Origin: Litorimonas sp039975855
GTDB taxonomy: Bacteria; Pseudomonadota; Alphaproteobacteria; Caulobacterales; Maricaulaceae
DNA length: 64,000 nt
Assembly (NCBI GenBank): GCA_039975855.1
Contig: JBDWGH010000002.1
Coordinates: forward strand, 992,001 to 1,056,000
Direction: 5' to 3'
In this document: piece by piece, positions 33,339 to 41,546 of the stretch
How positions within the stretch are numbered: position 1 is the first letter of the stretch
How the letters are laid out: the number at the start of each line of letters is the position of its first letter
The notes under the pieces: model-generated
The model's input: the letters and a program-made list of their open reading frames with translations, nothing else
Told to the model about the DNA's origin: nothing
Database searches by the model: none
Made by a program: the position numbers and the translations under genes

Positions 33339-34217
33339 TTAATCCAAATACCCAGGGTTTTGAATGATCTCAGACTTGGATTTCTCCAACCAATCTTGTG
33401 GGACAAAGAAGTCTGCGACGAGTGGGCCTTCATATCCTGGGTGTTGGTATTTCGCAAAATCTGTCACGCCATTTTCAGCGAGAATAAACTCATCGATCAC
33501 GAATTGCCCTGAGAAGGATTTGGCGTCTTGGGTTAGCACCAAATAGGCCGCATCAGACATAATCTCAGGCGTGCGGCTCATCTTTGCCATGGCATCACCG
33601 CCCAGAACATTGCGCACCGCCGCTGTATCAATTGATGTCATTGGCCAAAGAGAATTTACACCAACTTTGCCCGAAAATTCTGCCGCCATCCCCAATGTGC
33701 ACATCGACATGCCATATTTCGCCATTGTGTAAGCCGTGTGGTTCTTGAACCATTTTGGGTTCATATCCAGTGGCGGGGCAATGTTTAGAATATGCGGGTT
33801 TTCACTCTTGAGAAGATGCGGCAGGCAGGTTTGGCTGACAAGATATGTACCTCTGGCATTTACGCCATTCATCAGATCATAGCGTTTCATGGGCGTCGCA
33901 AGTGTTGGTGTTAGAGAAATTGCTGACGCATTATTGATGCAAATATCGATGCCGCCAAATCGCTCTATAGCTTGATTGACCGCTTGTTTTACATTGTCTT
34001 CATCGCGGATATCACAAACGACACCCAGAGCTTGTCCACCAGCGGCTTCAATCTCTGCGGCAGCCGTATGGATCGTGCCTTCAAGTTTAGGGTGAGGTTT
34101 ATCCGTCTTGGCCGCAATCACCACATTGGCCCCGTCTTGAGCACAACGTTTAGCTATTGCGAGACCTATCCCGCGCGATCCGCCAGACATGAAAATCGTC
34201 TTACCGTTCAAACTCAT
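33339..34217 (-). CDS. SDR family oxidoreductase, HSDL2-like
   Basis: The product has 292 residues from ATG 34217, with GGAG 8 bases upstream; ATG 34229 is less likely. It has SGGSRGIGLAIAKR at the cofactor site, NNASAIS, and YTMAKYGMS with the Tyr/Lys pair. The Ser of the usual triad is replaced in the LNIAPPLDMNP segment, which is characteristic of the HSDL2-like subgroup; these carry the same APPL pattern. The subgroup is linked to fatty-acid metabolism in animals. It is the first gene of the operon with DUF1330, DUF2855 and a dienoyl-CoA isomerase. Confidence 0.88.
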   Translation of the reverse strand: MSLNGKTIFMSGGSRGIGLAIAKRCAQDGANVVIAAKTDKPHPKLEGTIHTAAAEIEAAGGQALGVVCDIRDEDNVKQAVNQAIERFGGIDICINNASAISLTPTLATPMKRYDLMNGVNARGTYLVSQTCLPHLLKSENPHILNIAPPLDMNPKWFKNHTAYTMAKYGMSMCTLGMAAEFSGKVGVNSLWPMTSIDTAAVRNVLGGDAMAKMSRTPEIMSDAAYLVLTQDAKSFSGQFVIDEFILAENGVTDFAKYQHPGYEGPLVADFFVPQDWLEKSKSEIIQNPGYLD

Positions 34218-34436
34218 GCTAATCTCCATGGGTGCAATTCAAGGAGCTTAGGGCCTGCCCTACCCCACCGCAAGCGACGCAATTGCACAACAAGCTGTGC
34301 GCTGTTGCATAGTTCTTTAGAATAATTCGAATTGGAGATTTATGCTTAGCCAATCCTTAAGGCGCGACTCACCGGATATTAAACTTAATCTCGTAAACCT
34401 CCGTCAAATTTTAGACGAGTTATACGGGTTATTCTC

Positions 34437-35261
34437 ATGCGCAATACAGCAAAACTTCTTCCGGTTCTTTTATTGGGTTCAGCGTTGGGCGGATGTTCCA
34501 TGGCAGGCACAGGGGACTATTTCGCGGATGAATATGCACATACGCAACAGACACAAATGCCGCATTATTGGGGTGAGCCTTCTGGCTGCGTACCTACGGC
34601 ATGTGAAGTTAGCCATCCTACTGCCCCGGCTCACGTCGATACGCATCCATATGGCGGTCAGCCAACGATCCCTGACGCACATGCCTATGGCCATTCCGCT
34701 CAAGGTTATCACGGCGGTCAATCACATCACCAAACCGGATACGTTCCGGCTTATGTCAACTCACATGGCGGACACGGTAAAGGCCTTCGTCAGGCTTACA
34801 CTTACGGCACGCTTGGCGCGACAATGTATGACATCGATAGTGATCTCTACGGCGTACAAGGACGTCTAGGTTGGCAGTCTAAAAGCTTCTTCGGCGCCGA
34901 AGTTGAAGGCTCAGTTGGATTCAACGACGACGAAGCTTCCGTAGATTTTGGCACAGGCCTAGTCACCGCCGAAAGCGGGATCGATACACAAATCGCTGGC
35001 TTCGGCGTTGCCCGGTTCCCGCTATCTGAGCGTCTAAACGTGCTAGGCCGAGTTGGCTATCACAACACGGAGTTCAGCGCCGAATTTGACGACGGCACAA
35101 CTGTTTTGGAGCAAGAGTTCTCTACAGATGGTATCGCGTATGGCCTAGGCGCGGAATACGCGATCGGACGTAGAACATCTTTGCGCGCCGACTACACACG
35201 CTATGATTTTGATGGCGCAGATGCCGACGCAGTTTCACTGGCAATCGCCCAGAAATTCTAA
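34437..35261 (+). CDS. outer-membrane beta-barrel protein with lipobox
   Basis: The product has 274 residues. The signal peptide ends at LGGC, a lipobox. Residues 25-115 are a His/Gly/Tyr-rich, low-complexity segment (repeated HAYGH, SHGGHG). The rest alternates as an eight-stranded OmpA/Opa-like barrel, ending with Phe as outer-membrane proteins do (AIAQKF). The His-rich part could bind metal. No ribosome-binding site is evident before the ATG. The gene stands alone between the SDR operon and the endonuclease-fold gene. Confidence 0.82.
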   Translation: MRNTAKLLPVLLLGSALGGCSMAGTGDYFADEYAHTQQTQMPHYWGEPSGCVPTACEVSHPTAPAHVDTHPYGGQPTIPDAHAYGHSAQGYHGGQSHHQTGYVPAYVNSHGGHGKGLRQAYTYGTLGATMYDIDSDLYGVQGRLGWQSKSFFGAEVEGSVGFNDDEASVDFGTGLVTAESGIDTQIAGFGVARFPLSERLNVLGRVGYHNTEFSAEFDDGTTVLEQEFSTDGIAYGLGAEYAIGRRTSLRADYTRYDFDGADADAVSLAIAQKF

Positions 35262-35268
35262 TTACGCG

Positions 35269-36393
35269 CTATAAATTCGCGAGCGGCTCCTCCGTGGGTC
35301 GCAGCGAATTCAAATAGGCATTGGTGAAGTCGACCTTCAATTCCACCCAGATCGGTTTATGGTCAGACATCTGGAAGGTGCGCCAGATTGAGCCGTAATA
35401 TTTCTTACGCAGAGTTAGTTTTTTCGCTTCATCAAACGGGGTGAATACTTCACCTCTGCGTTCGACTTTTTTACGCTCGCGCGTTTCGGCCTCTTTAATA
35501 TATTTGTTGACTGCTGTTGTTTTCATATGCGGCGCATAGGCATCGAAATCTTGCGTTCGAAAACAAGCGCGCTCAAAATCAAACACATCCGCTTGGCCAA
35601 TTTCCAACATCTTATTTTTTACGCGTAAGGCCAATTGATCATAGGGTTTGTCGCCCTTTAAATTTGTATTGGCATCGACGAGGTCATCCGGAATGGTAAA
35701 TCCTTCATCCGTTAGCGCCTTCATCGTTTTATCGGTTTTCGATCGAATATTGAAATCACCTAACAAGATATAATCGCCAGTTTCGCGCTCTTGCCGCTTT
35801 TTCATAAATTGTGCCAGATCGCCGATTTCTTTCACGCGGCGTTCCAGTCCCGTGCCGCTATCGCTGCCGAAATAAATGTGCGTGGTACAAAGGCTAAACT
35901 TAAACCATCCCGCTTGGAAACTCGCCACATAAGGTGTCCGAGCAAATTGTCTGTCGTCCGTTCCCGGCAACACAACTTCTCCTGCAATATTCTTAAACTG
36001 GATAACATCAGTATTAAAGATAAACGCCAATCTCTCCTGATTGCCCGACCGTCCTTCCGTCGTATCGGAAGCCATCCAATCCCAATTCGGGCCAAGCGTT
36101 TGGGTCAATCGTTTAATTCCCGCCAAATCCCGGTTGACCTCTTGCACGGCGATCAGATCAAAGGCGCTCATAATCTCGGCAATATAAAGATATGTTTCAT
36201 CCATGCGTTTGCCATGTTTGAACTTATCACTGTCAAAATCGCGAAGGTTCCACGACGCCAAAAGGAATGACCCCGCATCACGTTTATTGGTTATGTCGCG
36301 GAATATTTTTCCCCGCAGTCGGATTAATGTATCGATTGTCCGCGTCTTAGCGGTTTTGTCCCGCCACCGCCGAATAGGTGAGTAATGTACCAT
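35269..36393 (-). CDS. endonuclease/exonuclease/phosphatase family protein
   Basis: The product has 374 residues. The EEP fold is recognised by SWNLRDF (Asn), VQEVNRDL (catalytic Glu), TTHIYFG, LLGDFNIRSK (Asp/Asn) and the terminal SDHKPIWVEL (Asp-His). It could act on DNA, inositol phosphates or phosphodiesters; the substrate is unknown. No signal peptide is present. An inserted basic, helical segment (ETRERKKVERRG) precedes the last motif. It stands alone, converging with the barrel-protein gene 7 bp away. Confidence 0.87.
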   Translation of the reverse strand: MVHYSPIRRWRDKTAKTRTIDTLIRLRGKIFRDITNKRDAGSFLLASWNLRDFDSDKFKHGKRMDETYLYIAEIMSAFDLIAVQEVNRDLAGIKRLTQTLGPNWDWMASDTTEGRSGNQERLAFIFNTDVIQFKNIAGEVVLPGTDDRQFARTPYVASFQAGWFKFSLCTTHIYFGSDSGTGLERRVKEIGDLAQFMKKRQERETGDYILLGDFNIRSKTDKTMKALTDEGFTIPDDLVDANTNLKGDKPYDQLALRVKNKMLEIGQADVFDFERACFRTQDFDAYAPHMKTTAVNKYIKEAETRERKKVERRGEVFTPFDEAKKLTLRKKYYGSIWRTFQMSDHKPIWVELKVDFTNAYLNSLRPTEEPLANL

Positions 36394-36434
36394 GGTGCGC
36401 CCTCCAGTTTAGATAGGCGCTATCATATTTTATA

Positions 36435-38309
36435 CTATTTGGCGAGTGCTTCATTTTCCTGTTGAGCCCAGAGATGCGCGTACAGGCCGTCTGCCCGTAG
36501 CAATTCCTCATGGGTTCCGCGTTCGCGGATGTGTCCCTCTTCCAGAACTAATATCTGATCCGCGCCAATGATCGTTGTCAGGCGATGCGCAATAACCAAG
36601 GTCGTGCGGTCCGTAGCTATACGGTCCAACGCCGCTTGAATGTCCCGCTCTGTCGCGCTGTCGAGCGCGGATGTGGCTTCATCTAATATCAAAATGGCAG
36701 GATTTTTTAGCAAGGTTCGCGCAATCGCAACACGCTGTTTTTCACCGCCAGACAATTTCAACCCGCGCTCTCCGACCACCGTATTATAGCCAGCAGGAAG
36801 CCCTTCGATAAAGTCGTGAACTTGGGCGTCTTTGGCGGCCTGTTCGATGTCAGCTTGCGTTGCCCCAGGTTTTGCATAACCGATATTATATCCAATCGTG
36901 TCGTTAAACAGGACCGTATCTTGCGGCACGATGCCGAGCGCTTGGCGCACACTGGATTGGGTCAGGCTGTTTAAATCCTTTCCGTCAATGCGAACAATGC
37001 CAGAGGCAATATTGTAAAACCGGAACAGAATACGCGAAAGCGTTGACTTCCCGGCGCCGGTCGGACCGACAATTGCGACGGTCTGTCCGGGCTCAATCGC
37101 GAAATTAATACCTTTCAAAATTTCGCGGTCGGGGTCGTAATGAAAATGCACATCTTCAAAGTCTACGCGGCCCGTAACGTCTCCTAAATCTTTCGCCCCA
37201 GCAACATCCTCAATTTCAGGGCGACGGTCCATTAGAGAAAACATGTTTTCTAAATCCGTCAGAGCTTGTTTAATTTCGCGATAGGCGAAACCAAGTATGT
37301 TTAGCGGACGATAAAGCTGCATCATCACCAAAGTTACGGCTGTGATATCACCGGTTGTCATTTGACCTGTCGAAAGAATTTTATCGGCAGCCAATAATAC
37401 GACTGCAATGAGTCCTAAATTCATTAGGAAACTTTGCCCGATATTGACTGTAGATAGAGACGTCCGGGACCGGATGGCCGCCTTCATATATCCCGCCATT
37501 GCGCCGTCATATCGCGTGGTTTCAAACTCTTCCGCACCGAAATATTTTACGGTTTCATAATTTAGCAAACTGTCAACGGCTTTCGCAGCCGCTTCATTAT
37601 CCTGACGGTTCATGTCTCGACGAAATTTCAAACGCCACTCTGTCGTAACGACGGTGAAAGCAACATAAGTCAAAACAATCACAATCGCGACCAAAGCAAA
37701 ACGCCAGTCATATGCAATAGCAAATGTAACGCCGACTATGCCAAGCTGCAAAAACGTGGGTCCGATATTGAATAAAAGAAAACGAAAAAGAAAGTCGATC
37801 GACTTCACACCACGTTCCATAATGCGGGTTAGACGACCCGTTCGTTTTTCCAGATGATAACGCAATGAAAGACGATGCATATGCGCAAAGGTTTCGGTCG
37901 CGACAGCGCGTTGTGCAGATTGTGCAACCGGCGCAAAGATATATTCGCGACCTTCAGAAAACACTGTCGCCAACAACCTTAAACCACCATACGCCAAAAC
38001 CAGTACAATGATCATAACTGATAGTTGGGATTGTAAACTCTGTTCAGCCAACTCCGTTGCATCAATCGCCGAACCAAGAAGAAACGGAGACCCAACAATG
38101 ACAAACTGACTCGCTATTGTCAGCGCCAATGCCAAGGCTGAACGCACCTTAAACCCCCAATTCTCTTTGGGCCAAAGATAGGGTTTCAACCGACCCAAAC
38201 CTAAGAGTTGTTGGAATATCCCCCTCTCTGGGGCGTCGTCTTTTTCAGTTATTTCTTTGGACGGTCTCACGGGAGGAGATGTGGCGGCTGTAAACCCGAT
38301 GTCAACCAT
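36435..38309 (-). CDS. Atm1-type ABC exporter (half transporter)
   Basis: The product has 624 residues: a soluble N-terminus, six membrane helices (about 50-345), and a C-terminal ATPase with Walker A GPTGAGKST, signature LSGGEKQR and Walker B ILILDEAT. The TM region with LKPYLWPKENW and the MERGVKSIDFLFRF stretch is characteristic of the Atm1/ABCB7 family. This family exports glutathione-type or sulfur/metal conjugates and supports iron-sulfur or heavy-metal homeostasis. It works as a homodimer in the inner membrane. It is read divergently from the glycosyltransferase gene with only 47 bp between. Confidence 0.9.
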   Translation of the reverse strand: MVDIGFTAATSPPVRPSKEITEKDDAPERGIFQQLLGLGRLKPYLWPKENWGFKVRSALALALTIASQFVIVGSPFLLGSAIDATELAEQSLQSQLSVMIIVLVLAYGGLRLLATVFSEGREYIFAPVAQSAQRAVATETFAHMHRLSLRYHLEKRTGRLTRIMERGVKSIDFLFRFLLFNIGPTFLQLGIVGVTFAIAYDWRFALVAIVIVLTYVAFTVVTTEWRLKFRRDMNRQDNEAAAKAVDSLLNYETVKYFGAEEFETTRYDGAMAGYMKAAIRSRTSLSTVNIGQSFLMNLGLIAVVLLAADKILSTGQMTTGDITAVTLVMMQLYRPLNILGFAYREIKQALTDLENMFSLMDRRPEIEDVAGAKDLGDVTGRVDFEDVHFHYDPDREILKGINFAIEPGQTVAIVGPTGAGKSTLSRILFRFYNIASGIVRIDGKDLNSLTQSSVRQALGIVPQDTVLFNDTIGYNIGYAKPGATQADIEQAAKDAQVHDFIEGLPAGYNTVVGERGLKLSGGEKQRVAIARTLLKNPAILILDEATSALDSATERDIQAALDRIATDRTTLVIAHRLTTIIGADQILVLEEGHIRERGTHEELLRADGLYAHLWAQQENEALAK

Positions 38310-38356
38310 GCTCTGCTATCTGACCTGCGTAGAAACCGCCAGAACTGAGCAGAACC

Positions 38357-39190
38357 TTGAATCAAGTGGACAAACATATTGTACCAACCCTCGCCCGCGG
38401 CGAAGATCGACGATCGGTCCACCGACCTGATCAGACGGATTGGCGGATCAATCCGCGCAGTTATGAATTTGTGGGGGCGACATTTGACCCCCTCACCCCA
38501 ATGCAAACTTTGGCGCGTGCCAAATGGATGACAATCGATCACGGGTTCAGATTCATTGTAACACCTAATGTGGACCACCTCGTCCGTGTTGCCAAAGAAC
38601 CGGACGTCTTTAACCCTCTTTATGAAGCGAGTTGGTTGTCGGTCTGCGATTCTCGAATTTTGGAACTTCTCGCCAATTTCTCTGGCGTACCGCTCAAAGC
38701 GGTACCCGGATCGGACCTGACGCAACAGCTCTTCGATAACGTCATTACGGCCGAAGATAGCATTACCGTCATAGGTGCAGATGCAGACATTATTGAGACG
38801 GTCAAACGCATTTACGCCTTACACAATGTCAATCACTATGAGCCGCCTTTTGGTCTGCGTCATAAACCTGATGAAGTCGCAAAAACGGCAGAATTTATCG
38901 CCGCCAACCCTGCTCGCTACGTGTTCATTTGCGTCGGCAGTCCGCAGCAAGAAATGATCGCGAAAGCCTGTTTGGACCGAGGCGATTGCGTGGGATTGGG
39001 CCTTTGTGTTGGCGCGTCTCTCGATTTCCTGTCAGGCAAGACGAAGCGCGCACCCAAATGGATGCAAGCCATTCGTATGGAATGGCTATTCCGATTAGCC
39101 AGCGAGCCGAAGCGTCTTTGGAAACGTTACCTCGTTGAAGGCCCAAAGATTTTCTGGCTCTGGGCAAAATGGTCAATGCAACGCGGATAG
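38357..39190 (+). CDS. WecG/TagA/CpsF family glycosyltransferase
   Basis: The product has 277 residues from TTG 38357; GTG 38366 is equally possible, and there is no ATG in the conserved N-terminus. The GT26 family pattern is visible: TPNVDHLVR, the SVCDSRILELL acidic motif, the PGSDL motif, and the late FICVGSPQQE and GASLDFLSGKTKRAPKWMQ segments. These enzymes transfer N-acetylmannosaminuronate or similar sugars to lipid-linked intermediates for envelope polysaccharides. Here it is isolated from other polysaccharide genes, so the product is unknown. Confidence 0.9.
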   Translation: MNQVDKHIVPTLARGEDRRSVHRPDQTDWRINPRSYEFVGATFDPLTPMQTLARAKWMTIDHGFRFIVTPNVDHLVRVAKEPDVFNPLYEASWLSVCDSRILELLANFSGVPLKAVPGSDLTQQLFDNVITAEDSITVIGADADIIETVKRIYALHNVNHYEPPFGLRHKPDEVAKTAEFIAANPARYVFICVGSPQQEMIAKACLDRGDCVGLGLCVGASLDFLSGKTKRAPKWMQAIRMEWLFRLASEPKRLWKRYLVEGPKIFWLWAKWSMQRG

Positions 39191-39209
39191 TGTGCCCCTC
39201 GGCCTTGCG

Positions 39210-39467
39210 CTAACTCCTCTTCCCCTCCACATAGCCTTCGACGGTCGCTGCGGGTTGCGTGTTTGGCACTAATCCACCGGGCCTTACTTTTCCTTCGGGA
39301 GCTGGCTCTGTTCGGACCGTGGTTCGTTTAATTCCGGCGCCCACCTCAAACCGAGGTCACGAGGATTTCGCTGCCTTCACGGACATCGTGGTTACCGTCA
39401 CATCTTTTTTGGAATTGGATCCTGCCCAAAGTTTCGGTCCAGGTCTAAACCCCAGCAAATCGACATC
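39210..39467 (-). pseudogene. possible decayed reading frame
   Basis: One minus-strand frame reads protein-like across this stretch but contains a TGA at 39357-39359 and ends at TAG 39210-39212. It reads roughly FRPGPKLWAGSN before the stop and then EVGAGIKRTTVRTEP and EGYVEGKRS after it. A GTG at 39344 could start a separate 44-residue product. I do not recognise it, and it may be chance; no ribosome-binding site is convincing. Confidence 0.25.
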
Positions 39468-39897
39468 TTACGCGTGCGACAGAGATCGTGCCCTCTCTTT
39501 GCCCTCGATAAATATCGGTCCCAAGCACCCAGTAAAACTTATCAGGATTAACGAATACCATATGCCAAATATGTGGCTCGCCATTTTTCATCAGCCGAGT
39601 TTCATCGTCATATTACAAACTGATCGACCTTTTTCTGACTTTTAGAATTGGCGCAGTCGCCGTAAAATTATCTTCCCCAGTATGGATAGCTTTATAGCGC
39701 AAAGTCTCGCGATCTGCGGTAATAAAAACAGGAGATTTTCGGCAACCTCGAAGCTCATCCATAGCTTTAGCATCAAGGTCATCAGGGATATTTTCAACAT
39801 CAACGCCCCACGAACCTGTCGCCCAATCTAAAGCGTCCGCTGCCATAGAGGTGGACGGTATGATCATTGCAAATATAGCCAGAACCCAAATTTTCAT
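39445..39897 (-). pseudogene. secreted protein gene interrupted by an in-frame stop
   Basis: The first 94 codons give a signal peptide (cleavage after TSMA-ADA) and DWATGSWGVDVENIP, with the frame broken by TAA at 39613-39615. Past that codon the same frame stays open for 55 more codons with clearly protein-like sequence (YDDETRLMKNGEPHIWHMVF, then NPDKFYWVLGTD) to a TAG at 39445. A single change of CAA to TAA would explain it. The intact product would be about 150 residues, periplasmic, of unknown function. It could also be a sequencing error or read-through. Confidence 0.7.
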
Positions 39898-39962
39898 ATC
39901 AGCAGCTTTCCATTCCGAACTCTTCTAAATCGGCGTCTGGCTAAAACAGGGCATGGTTCAGG

Positions 39963-40685
39963 TTATTCTTCAACAACATTCACAATTGAAAAAAGACCGT
40001 GCATGTCGGGAAAATATAGGTTTCCGCGGTCATCGGATGTCTTCCAATCCGTCCGACACGATCCCGGAAGATGCGGGGTTTTAAAGGTCACAGAAATATC
40101 AATTGTTTCTCCCGGTTGGGTATCGGGGATTGGAACCATAGCAGGTGAGGAACAAATAAGGCTTGATAGTGGTGTCATTCTTTTGAGGTACCGATTTTCC
40201 CAAGCGACATTTCCAATGTTCTTAACGCGCCATGTTTTGACATAGGTTGTATTGACGGGAATTGACGTCCCATCTGGTATTGTCACATCTTTGATAAATA
40301 GGGTCCTATCATTCTCAACGACAACACTTGTTTTAAGGGGTGAGTCACTTTCCGCCCGAACAATATTAACTGCCACGATAATCGCTCCGACAAGTAACAT
40401 CCCGATACCAAAAGCAATCGGACCTTTATTGCGCTTTAACAGTGGTGTTTCGTTTGGCACTTCCGGTTCTAATTTTGAGCGTGCGAATAAAGCATCAAAT
40501 TGTTCAATATCGATTCCCAATGAGTCCGAGATACGTTTCTTGCTCTCAGCACTTGGTGCCTCTTGTCCCCCGATAATACGGTAAAATTGACTTTTGCTGA
40601 CACCGCTTTCCCAAATGATTGTTTTCGAAAAAACGCCTCTGCGTTCCTTCGCCTCATTTAGCGCTTCACTTAAGTTTTTTTGCAT
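39963..40685 (-). CDS. HTH-TM protein with NBR1-type Ig-like domain
   Basis: The product has 240 residues from ATG 40685, preceded by an AGAGAG stretch; the longer frame to 40742 is less likely. Residues about 5-60 form an XRE-like HTH (SKTIIWESGVSKSQFYRII). Residues 88-108 form one membrane helix. About 130-238 resemble the Ig-like domain first described in the autophagy receptor NBR1 (TYVKTWRVKNIGNVAWENRY, PGETIDISVTFKTP). The domain would then lie in the periplasm, with the HTH in the cytoplasm. This suggests a membrane-bound DNA-binding sensor. The function is unknown. Confidence 0.75.
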   Translation of the reverse strand: MQKNLSEALNEAKERRGVFSKTIIWESGVSKSQFYRIIGGQEAPSAESKKRISDSLGIDIEQFDALFARSKLEPEVPNETPLLKRNKGPIAFGIGMLLVGAIIVAVNIVRAESDSPLKTSVVVENDRTLFIKDVTIPDGTSIPVNTTYVKTWRVKNIGNVAWENRYLKRMTPLSSLICSSPAMVPIPDTQPGETIDISVTFKTPHLPGSCRTDWKTSDDRGNLYFPDMHGLFSIVNVVEE

Positions 40686-40785
40686 CAAATCTCTCTGAAC
40701 ACGCCCATCCCCAATTCCGTCTTTTGGACGCATGGGACACATTTTTCAATCCCAGGGACATGAATCAAGTTGCTCGAAGCGCCGC

Positions 40786-40899
40786 CATTCACTTAATTGA
40801 AGTTCGGCTGGTTAAAGCAATCAGCACTTCACGAAACGGAGCGCAAACCCATCTTTCGGAGAATTTCGAAAGATGGGTTCCTATTCAAGAACGTGAATG
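40786..40899 (+). ncRNA. candidate structured RNA upstream of ygfA (6S-like or leader)
   Basis: An outer stem CATTCAC/GTGAATG (40786-40792 with 40893-40899) continues as TTGAA/TTCAA. It encloses a 7-bp hairpin (40807-40825) and a long perfect 13-bp hairpin (40846-40858 with 40867-40879). The result is a three-way junction. In many proteobacteria 6S RNA lies just upstream of ygfA, so 6S RNA is one candidate; a cis-acting leader is the other. The strand is assumed to be that of ygfA. Confidence 0.45.
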
Positions 40900-40917
40900 A
40901 CGTCCCCCCAATCATAT

Positions 40918-40964
40918 ACCTCCCCTAATCTCTAGCCCCACGTAATGTGACATATTAGGGAGGT
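40918..40964 (+). promoter_or_regulatory. Shine-Dalgarno-sequestering hairpin of ygfA
   Basis: ACCTCCCCTAAT (40918-40929) pairs with ATTAGGGAGGT (40954-40964), 11 bp with one bulged C and a 24-base loop. The right arm contains the ygfA ribosome-binding site AGGGAGG, so the hairpin would hide it from ribosomes. It lies just after the structured RNA. Confidence 0.6.
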
Positions 40965-40967
40965 TCT

Positions 40968-41546
40968 ATGACAGCTTCTTTGACGACGAAAAAACTCAAA
41001 TCTTCAACGCGAAAGCGCTTACGTGTCTTGCGCGGAACACTCTGGGAGAGAAACTCTACTCCGGACTTACAAAAATTCTCGGGAGATTTGCCGACGACAA
41101 AGACCAAAACAAATGTCATCGCGGGTTATGCACCTATCAATCATGAAATTGATGTTTGGCCTTTGCTTACAAACCTTCAGGAAAACGGCAGCCGCATTGT
41201 ATTGCCCGTCATAATGGGCATCGAGAAGCCCTTAGTTTTTCGGGAGTGGACCCCAAAGAGCGAGATGGAAGTGGATCGATATGGCGTTTCTTATCCCGCC
41301 AGCGGCGAAACCCTTATACCTCAACTCATTTTGCTACCCCTTTTAGGATTTACCCAAACGGGGGACCGTTTGGGGTATGGCGGCGGATATTACGATCGTA
41401 CACTGGACAGTCTACGCCGAGAGGGTGAGGTTTTTGCTTGCGGCGTCGCCTATGCGGGGCAAGAGGTAAGGGACTTACCGACAGACGCCCATGATGCGAA
41501 ACTGGACGGTATTTTGACGGAAAACGGATTTAGGGCCTTCAGATGA
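40968..41546 (+). CDS. ygfA: 5-formyltetrahydrofolate cyclo-ligase
   Basis: The product has 192 residues. The enzyme uses ATP to convert 5-formyl-THF to 5,10-methenyl-THF, recycling a folate inhibitor. The family features are the basic N-terminus KSSTRKRLRVLR, AGYAPINHEID (substrate loop) and the C-terminal ATP-site motif GFTQTGDRLGYGGGYYDRTL. It has a strong Shine-Dalgarno that can be covered by an upstream hairpin. The stop overlaps the next start (ATGA). The order ygfA then TIGR00282 phosphoesterase is common in alphaproteobacteria. Confidence 0.93.
   Translation: MTASLTTKKLKSSTRKRLRVLRGTLWERNSTPDLQKFSGDLPTTKTKTNVIAGYAPINHEIDVWPLLTNLQENGSRIVLPVIMGIEKPLVFREWTPKSEMEVDRYGVSYPASGETLIPQLILLPLLGFTQTGDRLGYGGGYYDRTLDSLRREGEVFACGVAYAGQEVRDLPTDAHDAKLDGILTENGFRAFR

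Noticed and set aside
34342..34869. 175-codon plus-strand frame overlapping the barrel protein
   Set aside because: It lies in another frame of the strongly supported beta-barrel gene and its translation has no coherent motif.
38267..38725. 152-codon minus-strand frame
   Set aside because: It is antisense to the TagA-type glycosyltransferase and overlaps the ABC gene start; low-information sequence.
39259..39645. 128-codon plus-strand frame
   Set aside because: It is codon-aligned antisense to the interrupted minus-strand gene, which reads far more like protein.
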